Both the position numbers and the translations under genes were made by a program. Source: an uncultured Christensenella sp. (GTDB taxonomy: Bacteria; Bacillota; Clostridia; Christensenellales; UBA3700). Taken from it: a DNA stretch of 25,737 nucleotides. The stretch covers positions 1 through 25,737 of the forward strand of contig CAJTNW010000010.1 of assembly GCA_910577795.1 (NCBI GenBank), written 5' to 3'. Of this stretch, positions 1 to 6,933 are shown one piece after another. The notes beneath the pieces are model-generated. The model had not been told where the DNA came from, did not search any database, and saw only the letters and a list, made by a program, of their open reading frames with translations. Every line of letters begins with the position of its first letter. Position 1 is the first letter of the stretch.

Positions 1-148
1 TTGATAATAAATTTAATAAAGTAGACTTGCCGCAACCACTGCTACCAATAATTGCAACCATTCCTACTGGCTGAAACTCTAGTGATACATTTCTTACCGC
101 TATTGTTCCATTTTCGTACACCTTATAAATTTCATTTAATTTCATCAT
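1..148 (-). CDS. ABC transporter ATP-binding protein, partial (N-terminus only)
   Basis: This gene begins inside the window and runs off the left edge, so only about 49 residues are visible. The translation shows the start of an ABC ATPase: a short first strand, an aromatic residue about ten positions in (VYENG, the usual A-loop region), then the Walker A motif GSSGCGKST. The family energises transport by ATP hydrolysis at the inner face of the membrane. Two adjacent ATG codons (146-148 and 143-145) are possible starts. A GGGGG Shine-Dalgarno at 153-157 is four bases from the first and seven from the second, so the second is favoured slightly. The gene has its own promoter and a perfect dyad in its leader (158-180), so it is probably regulated separately from uvrA. 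The transported substrate cannot be told from this fragment. A LolD/MacB-like or drug/peptide type subunit is plausible. Confidence 0.85.
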   Translation of the reverse strand, partial: MMKLNEIYKVYENGTIAVRNVSLEFQPVGMVAIIGSSGCGKSTLLNLLS

Positions 149-157
149 TTATCCCCC

Positions 158-180
158 ATAAGTAATCATACATTACTTAT
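158..180 (-). promoter_or_regulatory. Candidate operator: perfect 9-bp inverted repeat
   Basis: ATAAGTAAT and ATTACTTAT are perfect inverted arms separated by CATAC. The dyad lies between the -10 box (192-197) and the Shine-Dalgarno (153-157) of the partial ABC ATPase gene. A symmetrical site just after the start point is typical of a repressor operator. GntR- or MarR-type regulators commonly control such transporter genes, but no regulator gene is visible here, so the family is a guess. Confidence 0.5.
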
Positions 181-191
181 ACTTTTATTAT

Positions 192-222
192 ATTATATTT
201 TGCACTTAATTGCAATAGTCAA
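192..222 (-). promoter_or_regulatory. Promoter for the partial ABC ATPase gene
   Basis: Read on the minus strand, TTGACT (217-222) and TATAAT (192-197) are separated by 19 bases. An alternative -10 reading AATATA gives a spacing near 17. It sits directly upstream of the dyad at 158-180 and the start codon at 148. Confidence 0.55.
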
Positions 223-269
223 TTTTAATCACCATCAAGTTATTAATCCTTGTAGCAACATTTATTACA

Positions 270-305
270 AAAAAATAACAAATGGCATTTACCATTTGTT
301 ATTTT
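270..305 (-). terminator. Intrinsic terminator after uvrA
   Basis: Arms at 273-285 and 292-304 are perfectly complementary around a six-base loop, with AAATGG/CCATTT at the top. On the minus strand the hairpin is followed by a run of T (271-275 on the plus strand are all A). It begins three bases after the uvrA stop codon. Confidence 0.8.
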
Positions 306-307
306 AT

Positions 308-3124
308 TTATTTCAATTTATCTTTTAGGAATTTACCTGTGTAACTGCCTTCAAATTTTGCGACTTCCTCAGGAGTACCAGTAATTAGTATTCTACCGCC
401 ATCATCTCCGCCCTCAGGTCCTAAATCAATAATATTATCGGCAACTTTTATTACATCAAGATTATGCTCTATAACAAGTACTGTATTGCCCATATCACAT
501 AGCCTATCCAAAATACCTATTAATTTTTTAACATCATGAGTATGAAGTCCTGTTGTTGGCTCGTCTAAAATATAAAAAGTTTTTCCAGTGCTACGTTTTG
601 CAAGTTCTGTAGCAAGTTTTACCCTTTGTGCCTCACCACCTGAAAGTGTAGTTGCAGACTGACCTAATTTTATATAACCAAGTCCAACCTCTTGCAAAGT
701 TTTAATTTTTTTATAAATTGACGGCAAATTTTCAAAAAATACACAAGCCTCATCAACAGTCATTTCCAAAACGTCATAAATAGATTTACCTTTGTAAGTT
801 ACTTGTAATGTTTCCCTATTATATCTTTTACCACCACAAACTTCACAAGGCACATAAACATCAGATAAAAAGTGCATTTCTATTTTAATAATACCATCAC
901 CAGCACAATTTTCACATCTACCACCAGCAACATTAAAACTAAATCTACCTGCCTTATAGCCTCTTGCCTTTGCCTCTGGAGTGCTTGCAAATAACTCTCT
1001 AATTGCAGAAAAAACACCTGTATAAGTTGCAGGATTAGAACGTGGAGTTCTTCCAATTGGAGACTGGTCAATACAAATAACCTTATCTAAGTTTTCAATA
1101 CCTTCTATGCTTTTACAATTAGTAAATTTTTGTCTTGCACCATTAAGTTTTGCTTGCAAAACAGGATAAATTATACCATTTACTAAACTAGACTTTCCGC
1201 TACCAGAAACACCAGTTACAACATTAAATTTACCCAAAGGAATTTTGACAGATACATTTTTCAAGTTGTTTTGTTTTGCCTCTAACACTTCAATAAACAA
1301 ACCATTGCCTTTTCTTCTTGTTTTTGGCACTTCAATTTTCTTTTTACCACTCATATATTGACCAGTTAAGGACTCTTTGCAGTCCATAACCTCTTGTGGA
1401 GTGCCACAACAAACAACTTCCCCACCATGAATACCTGCTTTTGGTCCAATATCAACTATATAATCTGCAAGTAACATAGTATCTTCGTCATGCTCTACTA
1501 CTATAAGTGAATTGCCTAAATCTCTTAAAGACTGCAATGTTTTTAGCAATTTTTCATTATCTCTTTGGTGCAAGCCTATGCTAGGCTCGTCCAAAATATA
1601 CAAAACACCAGTAAGTCCACTACCTATTTGAGTTGCAAGCCTTATTCTTTGTGCCTCTCCACCTGACAATGTGCCTGCAGACCTTGACAAAGTAAGGTAT
1701 GTTAATCCTACATTACACAAAAAATTAAGTCTAGCATTTATTTCTGTTAAAATTTGTTTTGCAATTTGCATTTCTGTATTTGTTAGTGTCAAATTTGCAA
1801 AAAACTCTTTGGCTTTTATTATAGGCAAATCGCATAATTCTGCAATGTTAAGTCCGCCAACAGTTACAGACAATGACTCTTTTTTCAACCTTTTGCCATG
1901 GCATAAATCACAAGATTCTTGAGTCATATATTTTTCAATTTCTGCCTTTACAAAATCAGAGTTTGTTTCGTTATATCTTCGCTCTAAATTGCAAGCAACA
2001 CCCTCAAACTTCATTTTATAAGCGCCGTTAAAAGAAGAGGAAGAATAGTTGACAGTATACTCCTTATCATCACCATACATAAGCAAATCTACAGCCTTTT
2101 TTGGCAAATCTTTAAGCGGAGTATTTAAATCAAAGCCGTTTTGTTTTGCAACCACTTTAAGCACACCGCCAGAAATTCTACTTGTATCAAGATTCCAGCC
2201 AGAAACCTCAATTGCTCCATCATTTAATGACTTATTCCAGTCTTTTACCAATTTATTTATATCAATTACATTGTTAAATCCCAAACCATGACATTTAGGG
2301 CATGCACCAAACGGATTATTAAAACTAAACATTCTTGGTGCTAATTCTTCAATAGAAATGTCACAGTCAGGACAAGCATAATTAATAGAAAATAATTGCT
2401 TATTGCCATCAAGTTGTGTCTCAACTAAACCACCTGCCAACTTTAAAGCATTTTCCACACTATCGGATAATCGTTTTGAAACACCTTCTTTAATAACTAA
2501 CCTATCAATAACAACATTTATAGTATGCTTAACATTTTTATCAAGTACAACCTCGTCAGTATCAAGCGAATAATCAATACCATCAATTTGTACTCTTAAA
2601 TAACCGCTCTTTCTGTAACCTTCCAATTGTTTGTTATACTCACCTTTTCTGCCACGCACAACAGGTGCAACTATAACAACTTTTGTTTTATCGCCAAACG
2701 CAATAATTTTATCAACTATTTGGTCTACTGTTTGATGCTTAATCTCCTTACCGCATTTTGGGCAATGTGGAATACCAATTCTTGCATATAGCAACCTTAA
2801 ATAATCATAAATTTCAGTAACTGTTCCTACAGTAGACCTAGGGTTATGAGAAGTTGTTTTTTGGTCAATAGATATTGCAGGAGATATTCCATCAATACTA
2901 TCAACATCTGGTTTATCCATTTGTCCTAAAAACATTCTTGCGTAAGACGATAAACTTTCAATATAACGTCTTTGACCTTCTGCAAAAATAGTATCAAAAG
3001 CAAGTGAAGATTTACCAGAACCAGAAAGTCCAGTAAATACAACAAGTTTATCTCTTGGGATAGTAACATTGATATTTTTTAAATTGTTTTCCCTTGCTCC
3101 TCTAACAATAATTTCATCTTTCAT
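308..3124 (-). CDS. uvrA: UvrA, excinuclease ABC subunit A
   Basis: UvrA is the ATP-dependent damage sensor of nucleotide excision repair. As a dimer it scans DNA and loads UvrB at the lesion. The 938-residue length is normal for the family. Two ABC modules are visible: the first Walker A is GLSGSGKSS at residues 32-40, the second GVSGSGKSS lies near two thirds of the protein, and each half has an LSGGEAQR signature. Paired CxxC zinc-binding sites are present, including CPDC/CPKC in the first half and CENC/CEVC in the second. The ATG at 3122-3124 is preceded by GGTGA at suitable spacing. The gene follows uvrB by 42 bases on the same strand, so the two are almost certainly cotranscribed, and it ends at a strong terminator. 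No truncation or missing key motif was noticed. Confidence 0.98.
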   Translation of the reverse strand: MKDEIIVRGARENNLKNINVTIPRDKLVVFTGLSGSGKSSLAFDTIFAEGQRRYIESLSSYARMFLGQMDKPDVDSIDGISPAISIDQKTTSHNPRSTVGTVTEIYDYLRLLYARIGIPHCPKCGKEIKHQTVDQIVDKIIAFGDKTKVVIVAPVVRGRKGEYNKQLEGYRKSGYLRVQIDGIDYSLDTDEVVLDKNVKHTINVVIDRLVIKEGVSKRLSDSVENALKLAGGLVETQLDGNKQLFSINYACPDCDISIEELAPRMFSFNNPFGACPKCHGLGFNNVIDINKLVKDWNKSLNDGAIEVSGWNLDTSRISGGVLKVVAKQNGFDLNTPLKDLPKKAVDLLMYGDDKEYTVNYSSSSFNGAYKMKFEGVACNLERRYNETNSDFVKAEIEKYMTQESCDLCHGKRLKKESLSVTVGGLNIAELCDLPIIKAKEFFANLTLTNTEMQIAKQILTEINARLNFLCNVGLTYLTLSRSAGTLSGGEAQRIRLATQIGSGLTGVLYILDEPSIGLHQRDNEKLLKTLQSLRDLGNSLIVVEHDEDTMLLADYIVDIGPKAGIHGGEVVCCGTPQEVMDCKESLTGQYMSGKKKIEVPKTRRKGNGLFIEVLEAKQNNLKNVSVKIPLGKFNVVTGVSGSGKSSLVNGIIYPVLQAKLNGARQKFTNCKSIEGIENLDKVICIDQSPIGRTPRSNPATYTGVFSAIRELFASTPEAKARGYKAGRFSFNVAGGRCENCAGDGIIKIEMHFLSDVYVPCEVCGGKRYNRETLQVTYKGKSIYDVLEMTVDEACVFFENLPSIYKKIKTLQEVGLGYIKLGQSATTLSGGEAQRVKLATELAKRSTGKTFYILDEPTTGLHTHDVKKLIGILDRLCDMGNTVLVIEHNLDVIKVADNIIDLGPEGGDDGGRILITGTPEEVAKFEGSYTGKFLKDKLK

Positions 3125-3166
3125 ATTTCACCATTTAAATTTTTTTATCTTTAATTGTACATTTTA

Positions 3167-5131
3167 TTAAATTTCTTTTAACTTCTTTTTTAACTCGCTA
3201 ATTGCCTCACGATACTTAATTGCAGATTCAAAATCCAGTTTGCTACTTGCAATAGCCATTCTGCTTTTAAGTATATCAATTTCACGATATATATCGGTTT
3301 TCGTAAGGTTTTTATCATTTTTAGTGTCAATTTTCTTTGTTATTTCCAATGTATTTACAACATCTTTAACAATAGTTTTTGGCACAATGTTATGCTCAAT
3401 ATTATATTGATTTTGCACTTCTCTACGTCTGTTTGTTTCACCAATTGCTGCCTTCATACTATCTGTCATAGTGTCAGCATACATGATTACTCTACCCTCA
3501 CTATTTCTTGCTGCTCTACCAATAGTTTGAACAAGTGAAGTTTCAGAACGCAAAAAACCTTCCTTATCCGCATCCAAAATTGCTACCAATTGCACTTCAG
3601 GTATATCTAGCCCTTCACGCAATAAATTTATACCTACAAGTACATCAAACTCGCCACGTCTTAACCCACCAATTATTTCAATTCGCTCCAAAGCATCTAT
3701 TTCTGAGTGCATATAATTTACTCTTACATTATGCTCTTTTAAATAGTTTGTAAGTGACTCACTCATCTTTTTAGTCAACGTAGTAACAAGTACCCTATGT
3801 CCTGTTGCAACAACTGTATTAATCTCTGACAATAAATCGTCAATTTGCCCGTCAATTGGTCTAACTTCAACTTTAGGGTCAAGTAAGCCTGTTGGTCTTA
3901 TAAGTTGCTCTGCTGTATTATCTGACAAATTAAGTTCATACTCCGCAGGTGTTGCAGATACACAAATAATTTGACTAATTTTACTATTAAACTCTTCAAA
4001 AGCAAGTGGTCTATTGTCAAACGCGGAAGGTAATCTAAACCCATACTCAACAAGATTAGTTTTTCTTGCCTTATCGCCATTAAACATTGCTCTAAGTTGT
4101 GGCAATGTAATATGCGACTCATCTACAAACATAAGATAATCATTACCAAAAAAGTCTAACAATGTATAAGGCATTTGCCCCGGAAGTCTGCCATCAAAAT
4201 AACGTGAATAGTTTTCTATACCATTGCAGTACCCCATCTCACGCATCATCTCTAAGTCATAACTTACTCTTTCTTTTATTCTTTGCGCCTCAATAAGTTT
4301 GCCTTTGCTTTCAAAAAACTTTATTTGCTCTAGCAAATCTTTAGATATTTGGTCAAGTGCTTTTTGCATACTCTCACTATTTACCACATAGTGGCTTGCT
4401 GGGAATATGTTTGCATGCTCTAAAGTATTTATCGCTCTTGAAGTTACCAAATCAAACTCAGAAATTTTTTCTATCTCATCTCCAAAAAACTCAATTCTTA
4501 GTCCTTTATCGTTATTGTCTGCCCTCATAACTTCAACAATATCGCCCCTTACCCTAAATGTGGAACGAGTAAAATCAATGTCAGACCTTTTATATTGAAT
4601 TTCTACTAATCTTCTTATAAATTCATCTCTATCAAGTTCCATACCCGGACGAAGAGAAATTGCCATATTGTAATACTCTAGCGGTGCACCCAAACCATAA
4701 ATACAAGAAACAGAACAAACAACAATAACATCTCTTCTTTCTGACAAACTACTTGTTGCAGAGTGCCTTAATTTATCTATTTCGTCATTAATTTGCAATT
4801 CTTTTTCTATATACGTATCAGAACGTGGGATATAAGCCTCTGGTTGATAATAATCATAATAAGATACAAAATACTCAACTCTGTTATTAGGGAAAAACTC
4901 ACGCAACTCATTACATAATTGAGCAGCGAGAGTCTTGTTGTGAGCAATAACAATAGTGGGTTTGTTTACTTTTTCAATAACATTTGCCATTGTAAAAGTT
5001 TTTCCTGAACCGGTTACACCAAGTAAAACTTGTGTTTTTAGTCCATCAAGCACACCATTTGCCAAAGATTCTATTGCTTGCGGCTGGTCACCACAAGGTT
5101 TGTATTTACTAACTAGTTGAAATTTATCCAT
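3167..5131 (-). CDS. uvrB: UvrB, excinuclease ABC subunit B
   Basis: UvrB is the helicase-like subunit that receives damaged DNA from UvrA, verifies the lesion with a beta-hairpin, and recruits UvrC for incision. At 654 residues it has the usual length. The Walker A motif GVTGSGKT is at residues 38-45. The Tyr-rich beta-hairpin region (YYDYYQPEAYIP) lies near residues 90-105. The DESH helicase motif and the INLLREGLDIPEV/QTIGRAAR motifs follow in order, and a C-terminal UVR motif that contacts UvrC or UvrA ends the protein. The ATG at 5129-5131 has a GGAAG Shine-Dalgarno. It is the first gene of a uvrB-uvrA operon, with its own promoter and a hairpin in the leader. uvrC is not in the window. 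No Bacillus-type LexA box (GAAC-N4-GTTC) was seen upstream. Confidence 0.98.
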   Translation of the reverse strand: MDKFQLVSKYKPCGDQPQAIESLANGVLDGLKTQVLLGVTGSGKTFTMANVIEKVNKPTIVIAHNKTLAAQLCNELREFFPNNRVEYFVSYYDYYQPEAYIPRSDTYIEKELQINDEIDKLRHSATSSLSERRDVIVVCSVSCIYGLGAPLEYYNMAISLRPGMELDRDEFIRRLVEIQYKRSDIDFTRSTFRVRGDIVEVMRADNNDKGLRIEFFGDEIEKISEFDLVTSRAINTLEHANIFPASHYVVNSESMQKALDQISKDLLEQIKFFESKGKLIEAQRIKERVSYDLEMMREMGYCNGIENYSRYFDGRLPGQMPYTLLDFFGNDYLMFVDESHITLPQLRAMFNGDKARKTNLVEYGFRLPSAFDNRPLAFEEFNSKISQIICVSATPAEYELNLSDNTAEQLIRPTGLLDPKVEVRPIDGQIDDLLSEINTVVATGHRVLVTTLTKKMSESLTNYLKEHNVRVNYMHSEIDALERIEIIGGLRRGEFDVLVGINLLREGLDIPEVQLVAILDADKEGFLRSETSLVQTIGRAARNSEGRVIMYADTMTDSMKAAIGETNRRREVQNQYNIEHNIVPKTIVKDVVNTLEITKKIDTKNDKNLTKTDIYREIDILKSRMAIASSKLDFESAIKYREAISELKKKLKEI

Positions 5132-5163
5132 AGTTTACTTCCAATAAATCTTCTTTAACTTTT

Positions 5164-5192
5164 AAATAACCCGTCAAAAATCGGGGTTATTT
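5164..5192 (-). promoter_or_regulatory. Hairpin in the uvrB leader
   Basis: AAATAACCC (5164-5172) and GGGTTATTT (5184-5192) form a perfect 9-bp stem around an 11-base loop. It lies between the proposed uvrB promoter and start codon, so it would be in the 5' untranslated RNA. It lacks a strong T run. It may be a weak terminator for the upstream gene or a leader structure for uvrB. Confidence 0.5.
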
Positions 5193-5238
5193 ACAAACTA
5201 CAACATTTAAATAATAATATTTTTTTGCATTAAAATTA

Positions 5239-5268
5239 ATTATAACTTTTTATTTACAATAACTGCAA
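5239..5268 (-). promoter_or_regulatory. uvrB promoter
   Basis: On the minus strand TTGCAG (5263-5268) and TATAAT (5239-5244) are separated by 18 bases, about 108 bases upstream of the uvrB ATG. The resulting leader would carry the hairpin at 5164-5192. Confidence 0.55.
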
Positions 5269-5291
5269 ACAAAAAATCTTAAATACTATTT

Positions 5292-5326
5292 TAATATATT
5301 TATTGACAATTAAGATAAATATATTA
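5292..5326 (-). terminator. AT-only inverted repeat after the 121-residue gene
   Basis: A 12-bp perfect dyad of only A and T (arms 5292-5303 and 5315-5326, 11-base loop) starts two bases past the stop codon at 5328. An AT-only stem without a clear T run is a poor intrinsic terminator. It may still be a transcript-end structure or a protein site. Confidence 0.3.
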
Positions 5327-5327
5327 C

Positions 5328-5693
5328 TTATCTTCCAGCAATAGCATCCAAAATAAGTTTTAGCAAAAATACACCTATAGCAAGTGCAACAGACATTGAA
5401 ATTTTAAAATACACCCATCTTTTTTCATTTAAAATCTCACGATAAAATGCTTGACCTTTTTGGTGCAAAGTAAAACACCATACAGTCTCACCTTTTCTTT
5501 TAGACTCTACAAGTTCATAATAATCATCAAGTTCCAAATCTCTAATTATTTTATTTAAATCATTACCTTTAATTTCAATTTTAGGTAAAATGTCATTAAG
5601 CACATCAATAGGACGTAATAAACATACACCATTTTTATCAACAGAATTATAATAAATTGATTTCATTACCGCTTTTTCTTTTTTGTTAAGCAT
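5328..5693 (-). CDS. Small winged-helix-like protein with C-terminal membrane anchor
   Basis: The function is not recognised. The 121 residues read as an N-terminal helical domain with a wing-like end (LDDYYELVES, then VWCFTLHQKG), followed by one strongly hydrophobic C-terminal segment (KISMSVALAIGVFLLKLI) and a few polar residues. This is the layout of a tail-anchored protein with a cytosolic winged-helix-like domain. I chose the ATG at 5691-5693 because AAGAAGG (5700-5706) is six bases from it. An upstream in-frame TTG at 5697-5699 touches that Shine-Dalgarno and is unlikely to be used. The layout matches the 171-residue gene at 6288-6803, and the two lie on either side of the AAC(6')-like gene on the same strand. 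The DNA-binding role is inferred from secondary structure only. The domain could instead mediate protein contacts. Confidence 0.75.
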   Translation of the reverse strand: MLNKKEKAVMKSIYYNSVDKNGVCLLRPIDVLNDILPKIEIKGNDLNKIIRDLELDDYYELVESKRKGETVWCFTLHQKGQAFYREILNEKRWVYFKISMSVALAIGVFLLKLILDAIAGR

Positions 5694-5788
5694 ATTCAAC
5701 CTTCTTATTTTGTTAATATTTTTTTAATTTAAAACAAATTATTATTCAAATTTTTTTACAACAAATTGTTATCCACTAAATACAAAAT

Positions 5789-6223
5789 TTATAATCTTTT
5801 TGTAAAACAGATAATTCTGTTTGCCTCATCAAAATTTAATGCTTTGTGAAAACGAAAACTATCAATATTATTTAATTCGCAATCACTTGCAAACTCAATA
5901 GCGCCTTTTGATTTAGCCCAAAGTTCACATTCTTTTAATAACTCTTTGGCATAACCTTTTAAGCGATAGTTTTTTTGCACAAATATTCCTTCAAGATACC
6001 CTACAGGACTGCTTATAGTACCTTCTACATAATCATATCTTAAACTAACTTGAGCAAAACCTACAGGAATATAATTTTCATATTTCAAAAAAAACTTATT
6101 GTTATCATTTAAAATATCACTCAAAAACTCTTCTTCCAATTCTGCCACAGTACTATTTTCAAAAATATTTACTGCCATATTTGCTAAAGTATTTATATCT
6201 TTTTTCTCTGCTTCTTTTACCAT
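5789..6223 (-). CDS. GNAT N-acetyltransferase resembling aminoglycoside 6'-N-acetyltransferase AAC(6')
   Basis: The 144-residue protein is a single GNAT domain that would transfer an acetyl group from acetyl-CoA to an amine. The acetyl-CoA binding loop is R87-L-K-G-Y-A92 after the beta strand containing EGIFV. Beyond the general fold, several stretches match what I recall of the AAC(6')-I enzymes of Acinetobacter and enteric bacteria: SSPVGYLEGIFV (71-82), EFASDCELNN (110-119), the His after it (H126), and the end ANRIICFTK. Length also fits that group. ATG at 6221-6223 is preceded by AGGA at seven bases. It lies 64 bases after the upstream membrane-anchored gene and 95 bases before the next, all on one strand, so it could be part of a small operon. 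Acetylation of aminoglycosides is an inference from similarity. Another amine substrate is possible. Confidence 0.85.
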   Translation of the reverse strand: MVKEAEKKDINTLANMAVNIFENSTVAELEEEFLSDILNDNNKFFLKYENYIPVGFAQVSLRYDYVEGTISSPVGYLEGIFVQKNYRLKGYAKELLKECELWAKSKGAIEFASDCELNNIDSFRFHKALNFDEANRIICFTKRL

Positions 6224-6287
6224 ATATTATCCTAGATACATAATTATCCATACATTTTATTGCAGTACTCCAAACTTATGTATTCAA

Positions 6288-6803
6288 CTACAAAAGCAAC
6301 ACTATTAAAGCAATAATTGCACCGCTTACACCGCCACCAATTAAACCGCCAATAAAACTATAAAAAAAGTTTTTTAGTTTTGAATAGTTTTTTGCACCAC
6401 ATGCTCCTGCATTAATAAGTCCAGACATAATCTCATTTTGACTGCTTGGGACATTTAAATCATAACTAGTTGCCACAACTTGAGAGTTATTTACTATTTG
6501 CTCTTTTTTACCTGACTTTTTAATTTTTTGCTCATTATGTTTAGCAATATTAATTCTGTTTATTAACTCCTTACCAGCCTCTGTAAAAGATAAACAATAT
6601 ACTTCGTCATCTTGGTACTTTACAATGATAAATTTGTTATCTGTAAGAGTTTTAATTTCTTCAGTTAAAGTTTCTACACTCCACTTTGTATTAAAATCAT
6701 TTTCCAAACAAGCAAATATATCACTTTTATCAATTGTGTTGTATCCATCTACACATAATTTATTAAGTGCTTCGGTTAGTTTTACAAGATTAGAATTTAA
6801 CAT
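6288..6803 (-). CDS. Winged-helix-like protein with glycine-rich C-terminal membrane segment
   Basis: The function is not recognised. The 171 residues fall into three parts. Residues 1-90 are a helical domain ending in a wing-like beta pair (FIIVKYQDDEVYCLSFTEAG) of the winged-helix kind. Residues 90-140 are a polar, Lys- and Ser-rich linker. The last 25 residues are a glycine-rich hydrophobic helix (FIGGLIGGGVSGAIIALIV) that should insert in the membrane, and its GxxxG-like spacing suggests helix packing or oligomerisation. ATG at 6801-6803 has an excellent AAGGAG Shine-Dalgarno and a near-consensus promoter upstream. It is the first gene of a possible three-gene unit with the AAC(6')-like gene and a second winged-helix/anchor gene. 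The pair may be distant paralogues. A membrane-tethered regulator is one reading, not shown by the sequence. Confidence 0.75.
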   Translation of the reverse strand: MLNSNLVKLTEALNKLCVDGYNTIDKSDIFACLENDFNTKWSVETLTEEIKTLTDNKFIIVKYQDDEVYCLSFTEAGKELINRINIAKHNEQKIKKSGKKEQIVNNSQVVATSYDLNVPSSQNEIMSGLINAGACGAKNYSKLKNFFYSFIGGLIGGGVSGAIIALIVLLL

Positions 6804-6825
6804 ATACTCTCCTTATTATGTTATA

Positions 6826-6854
6826 ATTATATAACAAAATTATAAAAAAATCAA
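6826..6854 (-). promoter_or_regulatory. Promoter for the 171-residue gene
   Basis: On the minus strand TTGATT (6849-6854) and a perfect TATAAT (6826-6831) are separated by 17 bases, 23 bases from the start codon. Confidence 0.75.
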
Positions 6855-6868
6855 CTTATTGTGCAAAA

Positions 6869-6901
6869 TTGCTTTATTTCTTAAGCAAAATGTGGTATGA
6901 T
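6869..6901 (+). promoter_or_regulatory. Candidate extended -10 promoter and dyad for the acyl-CoA synthetase gene
   Basis: TATGAT (6896-6901) preceded by TGG forms an extended -10 element, with no good -35 box at 17 bases. A 6-bp dyad, TTGCTT (6869-6874) and AAGCAA (6883-6888), covers the -35 position. This is compatible with an activator or repressor site. The start codon follows at 6934 after AAAGGAGA. Confidence 0.4.
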
Positions 6902-6933
6902 TTAAAGAATAAAATATACAAAAGGAGAATCGT

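Noticed and set aside
5303..5308. TTGACA on the plus strand as a promoter
   Set aside because: No -10 box follows at a suitable distance and no plus-strand gene lies downstream. The bases belong to the loop of an AT-rich dyad.
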